A stretch of DNA of 39,140 nt, taken from contig JAAXMC010000080.1 of NCBI GenBank assembly GCA_013036315.1, positions 1 to 39,140 on the forward strand, written 5' to 3'. The stretch is from Vulcanimicrobiota bacterium (GTDB lineage Bacteria > Vulcanimicrobiota > Vulcanimicrobiia > Vulcanimicrobiales > Vulcanimicrobiaceae). Made by a program: the position numbers and the translations under genes. This document shows positions 10,258-18,519 of this stretch, piece after piece; the stretch's first letter is position 1, and the number at the start of each line of letters is the position of its first letter. The notes below the pieces were generated by a model, which saw only the letters and a list, made by a program, of their open reading frames with translations, was not told the DNA's origin and searched no databases.

Positions 10258-11844
10258 CTACCCGGCGGACGTATCCCAGGATTCGGGCGCGACCGGAAAA
10301 CGGAGCATGTTGCGCCGGAAGTTATGAACTCGGGCGCTCACGCCGTCGAAATAGATCTCATAGTAGATCGGGATCACCGGCAGCGCGGCTTGGATCGCGC
10401 GCTGCATGGCCAGGAAATCTCGTTCACGCTGTGATGCGCTGCGCGTCGCATGCTGATCCGCGAAGAGCGCGTCGAACCGCCCATCGCAGTAGCGCGAGAT
10501 ATTATCGCCGTCCGCCGCTTGCGAGCACGTGAATACGATCGATTGCTCCGGATCGGCGCCGCCCAGCCAGCCGTTGATCGCGATCGTAAAACGCGCGTTG
10601 CGAATCGGGCCTCCGGGCGCGTTGAAAAGCGTGATTGGAAATGTCTTTATGGTGACGCGAATTCCAGCCGCGGCAAGTTGGCGCTGCACGACGGTCGCCA
10701 AGCGCAGCCAGACCGCGTTGCCCGACGCCAGCACGAGCAGCGCGTCGATCGTTTTACCGCCCAGCAACGCTCGCGCGGCGGCCATATCGTGCACGTACGG
10801 ATGAATGTTCGAATCGTGCCACCGCAGCACCGGCGGTAGAAATGCGGCGGCCGCGGGATACACGTCTTGATATGCCTTGTGCAACCCCGCCATGTCCAGC
10901 GCGAGCGCAATGGCCCGCCGGACTCGCAAACTGTTCGCAGGCGGGCGCGACGATTGCAGCGTTAGCCACTCGGTCGCATTTTCGGGCGTACGCACGACGC
11001 GCAATCCCGGCACGCGCGCCGTTTGCGCGATCGTCTGCGGCAAAAGCGGAACGATGTCCACATCGTGCGACTGTAGCGCCACCAGCGCGGAGCCCCGATC
11101 GGGAATCATGCGCAGTTCGATCCGCGCGAGCTTTGGTTTGGGCGAGAAGTATGGGTTGGACTCGAGAATGACGCGGTCGCCGCGCCGCCAATCCACGACG
11201 CGGAACGGACCGGTGCCGAAAGGGCGCTGTTCCCAAGGCGCATGCTCCAACTCGGTGCCGGCGAACGCGTGCGCCGGCAAAATGCCGAAAGCGAAATCGG
11301 ATTGCGCGAACAGATCGCTGACCGCCGCGTTCCACGGACGTTTCAGACGAATCGCCACAGTGTAGCGATCCGGAGTGCGCAAAGAAGCGATGCGCTTGTA
11401 GGCAACCTGGGATAGCACGTTATTGCGCGAATCCAAGATCGCGCGATAGGTGAATGCCACGTCCGCCGACGTCAGCTCGACGCCGTCTGCAAAGCGCACG
11501 TGCTTGCGCAAGCGGTAGACGATGGTCTTTCCGTCAGCGGAGACGCCGCCGTTTGCCCGGGTCGGAATGCGCGTAATCAACACCGGAGTTAACCGGTTGC
11601 GCTCATCCATTCCCACGAGCGTCTGGCAGACGAGCAGATCGTAGCCAATCGTATCCTGATCGTGCGCCAGCAACGGATCGAGCGATGACGGATCGGAAAG
11701 GTCGGCAATACGCAAGACATGCGCGGCTCCGCCATGCGTCGCGAGCGGCGTACACGACGCCAGGCCCACGACGAGGGCCAGGGCCTTCCAGCGCGGTAAC
11801 AGCAGATCGATGATCCGCCTTTTGACGCGCTCGCTTTTTGCCAT
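10258..11844 (-). CDS. Peptide/oligopeptide-type ABC transporter substrate-binding lipoprotein
   Basis: SBP_bac_5 (DppA/OppA-like) periplasmic binding protein, 528 residues from ATG 11844. A basic N-terminus and hydrophobic stretch end in the lipobox LASC (about 28-31), so it is lipid-anchored. Typical family segments are FADGVELTSADVAFTYRAIL, FGTGPFRVVDW and NPYFSPKPKL. No permease or ATPase gene is nearby, so it either works with distant subunits or is an orphan. Longer open sequence upstream lies inside the porin gene. Downstream codons offer no ATG, GTG or TTG before the signal, so the start must overlap the divergent porin gene. Confidence 0.88.
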   Translation of the reverse strand: MAKSERVKRRIIDLLLPRWKALALVVGLASCTPLATHGGAAHVLRIADLSDPSSLDPLLAHDQDTIGYDLLVCQTLVGMDERNRLTPVLITRIPTRANGGVSADGKTIVYRLRKHVRFADGVELTSADVAFTYRAILDSRNNVLSQVAYKRIASLRTPDRYTVAIRLKRPWNAAVSDLFAQSDFAFGILPAHAFAGTELEHAPWEQRPFGTGPFRVVDWRRGDRVILESNPYFSPKPKLARIELRMIPDRGSALVALQSHDVDIVPLLPQTIAQTARVPGLRVVRTPENATEWLTLQSSRPPANSLRVRRAIALALDMAGLHKAYQDVYPAAAAFLPPVLRWHDSNIHPYVHDMAAARALLGGKTIDALLVLASGNAVWLRLATVVQRQLAAAGIRVTIKTFPITLFNAPGGPIRNARFTIAINGWLGGADPEQSIVFTCSQAADGDNISRYCDGRFDALFADQHATRSASQRERDFLAMQRAIQAALPVIPIYYEIYFDGVSARVHNFRRNMLRFPVAPESWDTSAG

Positions 11845-12955
11845 GCTTGCGGCCATGCTGTACGCGGCGCCGGCGCTTGCCGATCCCGTACCGCCGCCCA
11901 CTCCTTCACCGCCGCCAGCCCCGACAGTAACGGTTTCCGGAGTTTTCAGCGGGTTTACGTTCAGCTCGAATAATCCCAATGCGACCGGCGCGCTCGACAC
12001 GCCGAGCGGCGCGGATCTATCGTCGCGCGCGCAGCTTTCCAACGCACTGCTCACCGTCGCGCGCACCACCGGCACGTTTCGCTTCAGCCTCATCGCCGGC
12101 GCGTATGCATTTCCGGTGGTCGGGCAAGCGATCAATCCGACGTTTCAGCAGTTTGCGAACACGAATCTCTACGGTTATCTGCCCAACGCGTACGTGCAGT
12201 ACGTGCCGAATGCGAATTGGACGATCAGCGCGGGAATATTGCCTACGCTGCTCGGCCAAGAAAACGCTTTTACGTTTCAGGACGTCAACATTCAGCGCGG
12301 CTTGCTTTGGAATATGGAACCGGTCGTAAGCCGCGGCGTCCGCGTCGCATACACGGGTTTAAAAGTAAACGCGGCGCTCGAGTACAACGACGGATACTAC
12401 TCGCGCAATCACGGGGCGCTCGAAGGATCGCTGGGCTGGAACCCGAGCGCGACCAGCAGCCTGCAATTCGTCTTCATCTTGCCCGATCCCAATACACCGT
12501 CCAATCCAACGGCTGCAGTCGCCAATAAACGCGAGTACGATTTGATGTATACGCAGCAAATCGGCAAGCTGCAGCTCCTTCCGTATGCGCTCTGGGCGCA
12601 GTCGCCGGCCGGCGCCGCCGCGGGGTTCGTCAAAAACGAAACAGCTTTCGGCGGGGCGCTCATCGCGAATTACGCTTTTAACGGTGCGTTCTCGCTCGGC
12701 GGCCGCTTTGAAGCGCTTGGAAATAACAGCGCCTTCACCGATTTCAGCGGGAACTCCGACTTCTTGGGATACGGTCCCGGCAGCAGCGCGACGACGCTCA
12801 CGCTCACGCCGGCCTACAAGAGCGCGCACCTCTTCGCGCGCGGCGAATGGTCGCACGTCACCGTCAACGGCGTGCTCGCCGGATTCGGATTCGGACCCGG
12901 CGGCACGCGTACCAATCAAACGCGCGCAGGCTTAGAGCTCGGCGCGCAGTTCTAG
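11810..12955 (+). CDS. Outer-membrane beta-barrel porin (BBP2/OmpL-like)
   Basis: 381 residues. A classical Sec signal (1-24, ending PALA) is followed by a Pro-rich linker. After this come repeated amphipathic strands with aromatic girdles (YVQYVPNANWTISAGILPTL, GVRVAYTGLKVNAALEYNDG and similar). It ends in the strand TRAGLELGAQF, whose terminal Phe is the BAM-recognition signature. Best fit is the beta-barrel porin-2 family; the solute is unknown. Its stop touches the amt stop (convergent). The first 35 bases overlap the 5' end of the divergent binding-protein gene. It is direct evidence for an outer membrane. Confidence 0.8.
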   Translation: MIRLLTRSLFAMLAAMLYAAPALADPVPPPTPSPPPAPTVTVSGVFSGFTFSSNNPNATGALDTPSGADLSSRAQLSNALLTVARTTGTFRFSLIAGAYAFPVVGQAINPTFQQFANTNLYGYLPNAYVQYVPNANWTISAGILPTLLGQENAFTFQDVNIQRGLLWNMEPVVSRGVRVAYTGLKVNAALEYNDGYYSRNHGALEGSLGWNPSATSSLQFVFILPDPNTPSNPTAAVANKREYDLMYTQQIGKLQLLPYALWAQSPAGAAAGFVKNETAFGGALIANYAFNGAFSLGGRFEALGNNSAFTDFSGNSDFLGYGPGSSATTLTLTPAYKSAHLFARGEWSHVTVNGVLAGFGFGPGGTRTNQTRAGLELGAQF

Positions 12956-14182
12956 TTAAAGCCCGACCGGATAAGCTTCCTCGCCGTGCAAAGTGATATC
13001 GAGGCCGGTTTCTTCGGCGTCACGATCGACGTGCGTCACCGTTATGCGGCTGATCAGCCACAGGAATCCGTACGTGAAGACGAACGCCCACGCGCTGCAG
13101 ATGATCGCCGACGCAACTTGCACGAAGAAGAATCTGCTGCCGCCGTAAATGAGGCCGTTCGAACCGGCCGGATTCCACAGCTGCGATCCGAAGATGCCGA
13201 GCATGGTTATGCCGAGGAAACCGCCGACACCGTGCACGCCCCACACGTCGAGCGCGTCGTCCCACTGCAAGCGATTCTTCAGCGCGACCGCGTAGTAGCA
13301 GACAACGCCCGATGCTATGCCGATGATGATCGCCGTTAGCGGCGAGACGTAACCGGCAGCCGGAGTAATCGTCGCAAGGCCGGCGACTGCGCCCGTTAAC
13401 AAGCCGACGAACTTGGGTTGACGGCCGCGCGCCCATTCGACCATCAGCCATGTGATGGCCGCGAACGATGCGGCGATGTCGGTGTTGAGAAATGCCGACG
13501 CGGTCACTGCGTCGACGCGCAACTCCGAGCCCGCGTTGAAACCGTACCATCCGAACCACAAGAGTCCAGTGCCGAGCGCGATGAGCGGGACGTTGTGCGG
13601 TTTGTTTTCGATGACGTACCGCCGCCCGATGAACAGCACTGATGCCAGCGCCGCAAAACCTGCCGACGCGTGGACGACGATGCCGCCCGCAAAATCTTCC
13701 GCTCCCCATTTTGCGAGCAATCCGTTTGGACTCCACAACATGTGTACGAACGGGAAGTACACGAAGATCAGCCATCCGGTGAGAAAAATGAAATATGCTT
13801 TGAAGGTCACGCGGTTGGCAAATGCGCCGGTAATCAGCGCGGGCGTGATGATCGCGAACATCATCTGATACGCGATGTGCACGATCAGCGGAATGCCGGC
13901 GTCGTTGCCCAGGAACATCGTGTGCAGGGTTACGCCGTTGAGCATGAAGTACGTCGCCGGGTTGCCGATGAGGCCGTGCCAATCCGGGCCGAAGCACATC
14001 GAGTAGCCAAAGACGACCCACAAAACGGTCGTCCACCCTAACGACATGAAGCTCTGTATCATGATCGTGAGCACGTTCTTGCGCCCAACGAGCCCGCCGT
14101 AAAAGAACGCGAGCCCCGGCGTCATGAGCATCACCAGGCTGGCGCAAATGAGCATGAATGCGGTATTGCCGATGTTAAGCAT
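12956..14182 (-). CDS. amt: Ammonium transporter Amt
   Basis: Channel-like ammonium importer with 11 membrane helices, 408 residues. TPGLAFFYGG (21-30) is the Amt signature. The pore twin histidines are H171 (VVHASAG) and H317 (WGVHGVGG). A cytosolic tail of about 25 residues ends the protein. There is no cleavable signal peptide; the protein starts directly at the first helix. No glnK/PII gene is adjacent, so partner regulation must come from elsewhere. It probably supplies nitrogen to the glutamine synthetase encoded at 30.0 kb. The start is ATG 14182 with no visible ribosome-binding site. Confidence 0.96.
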   Translation of the reverse strand: MLNIGNTAFMLICASLVMLMTPGLAFFYGGLVGRKNVLTIMIQSFMSLGWTTVLWVVFGYSMCFGPDWHGLIGNPATYFMLNGVTLHTMFLGNDAGIPLIVHIAYQMMFAIITPALITGAFANRVTFKAYFIFLTGWLIFVYFPFVHMLWSPNGLLAKWGAEDFAGGIVVHASAGFAALASVLFIGRRYVIENKPHNVPLIALGTGLLWFGWYGFNAGSELRVDAVTASAFLNTDIAASFAAITWLMVEWARGRQPKFVGLLTGAVAGLATITPAAGYVSPLTAIIIGIASGVVCYYAVALKNRLQWDDALDVWGVHGVGGFLGITMLGIFGSQLWNPAGSNGLIYGGSRFFFVQVASAIICSAWAFVFTYGFLWLISRITVTHVDRDAEETGLDITLHGEEAYPVGL

Positions 14183-14205
14183 AAGCGGCCGTTCGGCAGC
14201 CGGGG

Positions 14206-15942
14206 TTACTCTTCTTTTCGGGCCAGCCGCAGGCGCGCGGCCGGCAAATCCATCATGCCCGAGGTCAGCGCGCTGAGTATTTCGGCCTTCTCGCGCGAGC
14301 GAATGGCGTGGAGTTCGACGCCGATTTCATGGGTGACGTTGCGCAGCAGCGCCATCTCGTCGGGCGCAAACGTCTCGCCGTTTATACGCGGCCCGCAGAT
14401 GAAGGCGCCGGTCAGCTGCCCCCGCACCGACAATGCGAACGCAATCGCATCGCTTCCCAGCGCGCTGTTGACATCGTATAAATCGATCTGCGAAAGATGT
14501 TTGCGTAAGCGGACAAATGCGGGGTCATCCACGCCGATATCGGCGGGCAGCGTTCCCAATCCCGTCGCCGAGGCCAGCGTATAACGGTCATCCACCCGTT
14601 CGTAGATCGCCGCTCCGCGCGCGCCCATCACGCGCGGAATCTCCCGCGTCGCCGATTCCAAGAGCGTCTCCGGGTTCTCCATGTAGGCGGCGTCCTCGGC
14701 GAGCTGCTGCAGCGCGACGGCCGCTTCGTACTTGCCGCGAAAGAGCGTGCGGTCGAGAAATTGTTCCGTACGCTTGTGCACCGCATTGAACGAAAGCCCC
14801 AGCGCCAGTGCAACCGCGAGCTCGACCGCGAGACTGCCTTCCCGGCTGACGGCAAGCGAATTGAGGAAATGCTCGAGCAACACGAAGATGCCGACCGCGA
14901 CCGACGTCAGGATCGTGTAGATCAGCGTGCGGTTCAAGACGAAGTTCACGTCGATGATGCGGTGGCGCAGGATCGCATACGCGCAGCCCAGCGGAAAGAT
15001 CATGACCGTAAGCCACTCTGCGCCGGAGAGATGGATCGGGTGAACGAGAAGGCGGTTGAAAAGATTGAGCAAGACGCCGAAGCGGCTGATCATGAACGCC
15101 CAGAATACCCAGCGGATGCGCTGCCGGGCGATGCCCGTCGTACGCACGTAGCTGATCGCGAAAAAAGCGATGATGACCAGTTGCGCCGCCGAGAACGCTC
15201 CGTTGACGAGCCATGGCGTCAGGTAGACGAACGAGCAGCCCGTCTGCGCCTGCTGCGTGGCATTGATCGTATTGAGAATCAATGCTGGCAGAACCGTTAC
15301 GAGCATCGCAACGCGGGCGATCGCAATCGTGTTGCGAGATAATCCGGTGGCGATCGACTCGACTACCAGGTAAAGCATCAGCGGCGAATACGTCCACAAT
15401 GCGGCCGTGAGAATACCGCCGAAGATCCGGCCGCCCGGCGGCAACGCACCCCACCATGCGTCTGGCAGCGCGACGGCAACACCTAGGCACCAAATCCCGA
15501 GCATTGTAGCCGCGCGGGCACGCCCGCGCCACAAGACAAAAATACCGACCGCAACGATGACGAACTTGAACGCAAGTTGAGCGGCGAACGAGGCCGCGGA
15601 TTGCGAGTGGCGTAACGTGTACGGCAGAGTGAAGCGAAAAGCTCCGCGCTGAACCGGCAGCGCAATCGTTTCGCCGGCGCGTCCCGATTGTGTGGGCGTA
15701 TAGTGGTAGACCAGCGCAGTGCGCGCGGGAACGCGCATCGGCGGCAGCCACAACACATCTCCCTCGCGCAAACCGGCTGCCCGATCGGCCGGAGTTACGG
15801 CCGTCACCTGCAACGAGCAGCGAGTGATCGGCTCGGTGGTCGAATTGAAGCGCGCGCTCGCCGGCCACGACTGGATTTCGATGCCGACCAGCACCAAGGC
15901 GGTCAAAGTGGCGGCGGCCACGGCTACACCGCGAGCGTTCAC
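14206..15942 (-). CDS. Membrane sensor: PDZ-like, multi-TM, GAF; no output domain
   Basis: 578 residues. One N-terminal membrane helix (8-23) precedes an extracytoplasmic PDZ-like stretch (VTAVTPADRAAGLREGDVL). About seven more helices span 120-365, including RHRIIDVNFVLNRTLIYTI, a segment typical of membrane sensor kinases and phosphatases. The cytosolic part is a short helix plus a GAF-like domain (about 415-555). No histidine kinase, GGDEF or phosphatase domain follows; the protein ends about 25 residues after the GAF. It may act through a partner or be a receptor whose kinase is encoded elsewhere. It lies just upstream of amt on the same strand (23 bases), so a nitrogen-related role is possible but unproven. 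Confidence 0.75.
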   Translation of the reverse strand: MNARGVAVAAATLTALVLVGIEIQSWPASARFNSTTEPITRCSLQVTAVTPADRAAGLREGDVLWLPPMRVPARTALVYHYTPTQSGRAGETIALPVQRGAFRFTLPYTLRHSQSAASFAAQLAFKFVIVAVGIFVLWRGRARAATMLGIWCLGVAVALPDAWWGALPPGGRIFGGILTAALWTYSPLMLYLVVESIATGLSRNTIAIARVAMLVTVLPALILNTINATQQAQTGCSFVYLTPWLVNGAFSAAQLVIIAFFAISYVRTTGIARQRIRWVFWAFMISRFGVLLNLFNRLLVHPIHLSGAEWLTVMIFPLGCAYAILRHRIIDVNFVLNRTLIYTILTSVAVGIFVLLEHFLNSLAVSREGSLAVELAVALALGLSFNAVHKRTEQFLDRTLFRGKYEAAVALQQLAEDAAYMENPETLLESATREIPRVMGARGAAIYERVDDRYTLASATGLGTLPADIGVDDPAFVRLRKHLSQIDLYDVNSALGSDAIAFALSVRGQLTGAFICGPRINGETFAPDEMALLRNVTHEIGVELHAIRSREKAEILSALTSGMMDLPAARLRLARKEE

Positions 15943-16036
15943 GGGCGCTGGCTTCGCCCAAGCGCTAGGGGCTTCCTAAAGGGCAGGGAAATTTAGCGGC
16001 CCGTTCGCCCTTGTTGTGAGGAAGGAGCCTTCACCG

Positions 16037-16741
16037 ATGTCTCTCTCAAGAAAGCAGTTCGTTTCCGCTACGGCGCTGGGTATTTCGGCTGCCGCCATCG
16101 GCCTGGAACCCGCTGTCGCCGACGCGCAGGGGCGCGCCCCGGTGGCTTTTCACATCCTCAAACCCACGCAGTACGATCGCGCGGCCGTGCTGCGCACGCT
16201 GAAAAGCGGCGGCGCGAACAAACAGGTTTTCCAATCGGTTTCTCCGCTCGTCATCGCGCCCGGCATTGCGAGTCTCTATCTTCACATGCAGAATTCGATG
16301 AACGCATTCGAATTTTCGATGGGAACCGGCAAGCTGTCGACGCTGGCCGTAGTGCTCGGTCCTTCGATCATTTTAGCGCTCAACGACAGTATGTGGAACA
16401 AATACGGCATAGGAACAGCGTTCAACCTCGATGCGACCAACGATTATTACAAGGCAAGTTCAAATCTAAATTTAGGCGCCTCCCCCGACGATCCCAACGG
16501 CATGTATCAAGACTGGAGCGCGCAAGCGGTGCTCAAACGCGGCGGAAAGTTTTTCGTCTGCCACAACGCGATGACCGCCGTAGCCATGGTTATTGCCTCA
16601 AAGATGCCGGGCGCAACTCCCGGCGGCGTGTTGGCCGATTTCGAAAAAAACATCCTGCCGGGATTTCTCGTCGTGCCGGCCGGCGTTGCATCGGTGCAGC
16701 AAGCGCAGGAGTACGGCTGGAAACCGTTCCCGATTATTTAA
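16037..16741 (+). CDS. Exported DsrE-fold protein with Tat-like signal
   Basis: 234 residues from ATG 16037, preceded by AAGGAG with nine-base spacing. The N-terminus MSLSRKQFVSATALG resembles a twin-arginine signal with RK in place of RR. The C-terminal part KFFVCHNAMTAVA (C175) followed by ILPGFLVVPAGVASVQQAQEYGWKPF is the pattern of periplasmic DsrE/DsrF-like proteins, where the cysteine handles sulfur and a G(V/F)xVVPxGV strand precedes a Gln-rich helix. The region 75-165 is longer than in usual members. The substrate is unknown. It is divergent from the GAF sensor gene across 94 bases. Confidence 0.65.
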   Translation: MSLSRKQFVSATALGISAAAIGLEPAVADAQGRAPVAFHILKPTQYDRAAVLRTLKSGGANKQVFQSVSPLVIAPGIASLYLHMQNSMNAFEFSMGTGKLSTLAVVLGPSIILALNDSMWNKYGIGTAFNLDATNDYYKASSNLNLGASPDDPNGMYQDWSAQAVLKRGGKFFVCHNAMTAVAMVIASKMPGATPGGVLADFEKNILPGFLVVPAGVASVQQAQEYGWKPFPII

Positions 16742-16745
16742 CGCG

Positions 16746-16767
16746 GTAGCAGCCCGCGGCGGGCTAC
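16746..16767. terminator. Weak GC hairpin after the DsrE-like gene
   Basis: AGCCCG-cgg-CGGGCT (51-56 and 60-65 of the 16700s) five bases or so past the stop at 16741, between two convergent genes. No T-tract follows on either strand, so it may be a pause or 3'-end protecting structure rather than an intrinsic terminator. Confidence 0.3.
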
Positions 16768-17457
16768 AGCGGAAACTGCCGGATGAGCTGGTGCCGTTGT
16801 AGATCGCCCGGCGCGCGCGTGCCTATTGCGAAAATAGCCAGGCTGCCATCGCGCTCTTTCCGCCAGGGAACGTCAAATGTCCGGCGATCCGTGCCCTTCA
16901 CGTAGACCACTTGCAACCGAACGGTCAACGTCGAATTTTCCATGGGGCACCCCAAACGTAATCGGCGGAATTTGGTGAAGGTCGCCGCCCACCGCGATCG
17001 TTACGTTTCGGTCGCCGTGCCCGCTGGCCGCGAAGAGATCGGCGGTGCTTCGCAGCAGCTCGGGCGGCGTGGTATCTAGCGTGCGAAGCTCATCCCTCCA
17101 CCCCTGGTACCCGGCGTGCGTATCGGTGCGAGGGTGAACGGATTTGTCAAATCGCAACCCGTAAGCGGAGACCGAAATGCCGACCAGCCGCACCTCCGCA
17201 GTGCCGATGTTTTTCAAGTTGGCGTCAATGGATACGAATTCCTGACCGGACGCCGTGAGGGTGTGCGATACAAAAGTATTGAGCTCCAACTGCGCGGGCG
17301 CATACGCGGGCTTTATGCGTTCCTGATAGACAAAAACGTAGAGGCCCCAGGCTGCCGCGACGATGAGCGCGGCAATTTCAAAGCCTATCCGCCAATGCTC
17401 GACGCGCGAGAGGCGAGTTTCGATCCTATAATCGACGTCGTTTTTGTGTTTAGTCAT
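16764..17457 (-). pseudogene. Single-pass membrane protein, unknown function, frame broken near 16950
   Basis: Starts at ATG 17457 with a cytosolic, charged N-terminus, one membrane helix (about 25-45, IGFEIAALIVAAAWGLYVFVY) and a beta-rich outer domain. In the starting frame it runs to 16873 and ends in a low-quality tail (RSVASGLREGHGSPDI). In the next frame, from 16955 to 16764, the sequence STLTVRLQVVYVKGTDRRTF... continues plausible beta strands and a proper end (HQLIRQFPL). A one-base excess near the TTTGGGGTGCCCC stretch explains the switch. Either a recent mutation or an assembly error; the intact protein would be about 230 residues. It starts ten bases past the tRNA-Ser end and may share its transcript. 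Confidence 0.6.
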
Positions 17458-17467
17458 ACGAAGACTT

Positions 17468-17554
17468 CGGAGAGGGTGAGATTCGAACTCACGGAACCCG
17501 CAAAGGTTCGGCGGTTTTCAAGACCGCTGCATTCAACCGCTCTGCCACCTCTCC
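17468..17554 (-). tRNA. tRNA-Ser (anticodon UGA)
   Basis: 87 bases. Acceptor arm GGAGAGG pairs with CCTCTCC, with discriminator G. The D arm is around GCAGAGCGGTTGAATGC. The anticodon stem-loop CGGTCTTGAAAACCG has anticodon TGA. A long variable arm (CCGAACC...GGGTTCCG region) is typical of class II serine tRNA, and the T arm is GTGAGTTCGAATCTCAC. The 3' CCA is not encoded (GAA follows), so it is added post-transcriptionally. It would be charged by the SerS encoded at 7971. Confidence 0.97.
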
Positions 17555-17609
17555 ACCGGCGTGCTTTGGGCCGCGCGGAGGGCGTCCCTTTACGCGGGAG
17601 TAAACTCAC

Positions 17610-18191
17610 GTGATGGATTGGGTAGCCGTTAGCGCGATCGCGACTGCATTCACCGGACTCGTGATCATGTTCACCGTGATTATCGGCGTGCGCCAGGCGC
17701 GAGCGGCGCTCGATCAGATTGGCGAAACGCATCGGGCGACGCAGCTCGACGGTATGATGCGCATCTTTGAGAAATTTGACGACCCGAAATTCGTTGCGGC
17801 CAGGTTGTACATCATGAAAGAACTGCCGGCTCGAATTCACGATCCCGGATTCGAAGACTATCTGCGCAATACTCCGTATGCCGACTTGCCTTGGCACAAG
17901 GCATTGAGCACACTCGAACGCATAGGGGTTTTCGTCAGGATGGGCCTGCTCGAAGGCGAGCCGTTTTATTACAACTGGGGCAACATGATCGTCGGCACGT
18001 GGAGCGATCTGGCGCCGCTCGTCGAGCTGGATCGCAAGACCAGCGATAATCCTTACCTTTGGAAAGACACCGAGTGGCTGGCCGCCGACGCCGCCAGGTT
18101 CGTGCGCGAATACATCGCCCAAAATCCACGGACGCTCCCCAGCACGGGCGAGCCATTTACTCTCGAAGCTTATGAAAAACGGCGTCGCTAG
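17610..18191 (+). CDS. DUF4760-like membrane-anchored protein
   Basis: 193 residues with one N-terminal membrane helix (about 5-27) followed by a helical cytosolic part. Segments such as RATQLDGMMRIFEKFDDPKFVAARLYIMKEL and the later ALSTLERIGVFVRMGLLEGEPFYYNWGNMIV resemble the DUF4760 family. These proteins have no established function. GTG 17610 has a GGGAG site nine bases upstream; ATG 17613 is the alternative. It faces away from the tRNA gene. Confidence 0.7.
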   Translation: MMDWVAVSAIATAFTGLVIMFTVIIGVRQARAALDQIGETHRATQLDGMMRIFEKFDDPKFVAARLYIMKELPARIHDPGFEDYLRNTPYADLPWHKALSTLERIGVFVRMGLLEGEPFYYNWGNMIVGTWSDLAPLVELDRKTSDNPYLWKDTEWLAADAARFVREYIAQNPRTLPSTGEPFTLEAYEKRRR

Positions 18192-18194
18192 AAG

Positions 18195-18389
18195 CTACGG
18201 CTGTGCCGAAGGATCGTTTGCGGGAAGCGAATCCATTTCAGATCTCTCCGGCACGCACTCGACGAGCGCGAGCGCCCAGCCGCCGTCGGTGCGTAAGCGC
18301 GCCAGATAGCCACGCTCGCTTCTTCCATAGATATGATAGCCCGCGTTCAAGGCTTCGCGCAGCGACGTAAAAACGACCAAACCGCTCAT
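18195..18389 (-). CDS. Small conserved-looking protein (64 aa)
   Basis: From ATG 18389 with GGGAG six bases before it. Sequence MSGLVVFTSLREALNAGYHIYGRSERGYLARLR, followed by DGGWALALVECV, looks like a compact alpha/beta fold and is not Arg-rich in the manner of shadow frames here. A TTG at 18407 would add six residues. It converges on the preceding gene with three bases between stops. Function unknown. Confidence 0.55.
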   Translation of the reverse strand: MSGLVVFTSLREALNAGYHIYGRSERGYLARLRTDGGWALALVECVPERSEMDSLPANDPSAQP

Positions 18390-18479
18390 GCAGCGCTCCC
18401 AATCCAAGAGAATAGCGGCCCTCGTTTAAGCGGCGCGAGCTTGTGAGTCCCTGTCGAGAGCGGGGATAAACGCATGAAA

Positions 18480-18502
18480 GTTGTGCATAAGCCGTGCACA
18501 AC
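18480..18502. repeat. Perfect 8-bp inverted repeat GTTGTGCA-N7-TGCACAAC
   Basis: Lies in the 130-base gap between two minus-strand genes. On the minus strand it would form an 8-bp stem followed by only TTTC, so it is a poor terminator. Spacing and symmetry suit a dimeric regulator operator as well. One arm matches a DnaA box by chance (TTATGCACA). Confidence 0.5.
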
Positions 18503-18519
18503 CGTGAAAATGGCCGCCT

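Noticed and set aside
18480-18502. DnaA box / replication origin signal (TTATGCACA)
   Set aside because: Only a single match, with no cluster, AT-rich segment, dnaA or dnaN nearby.
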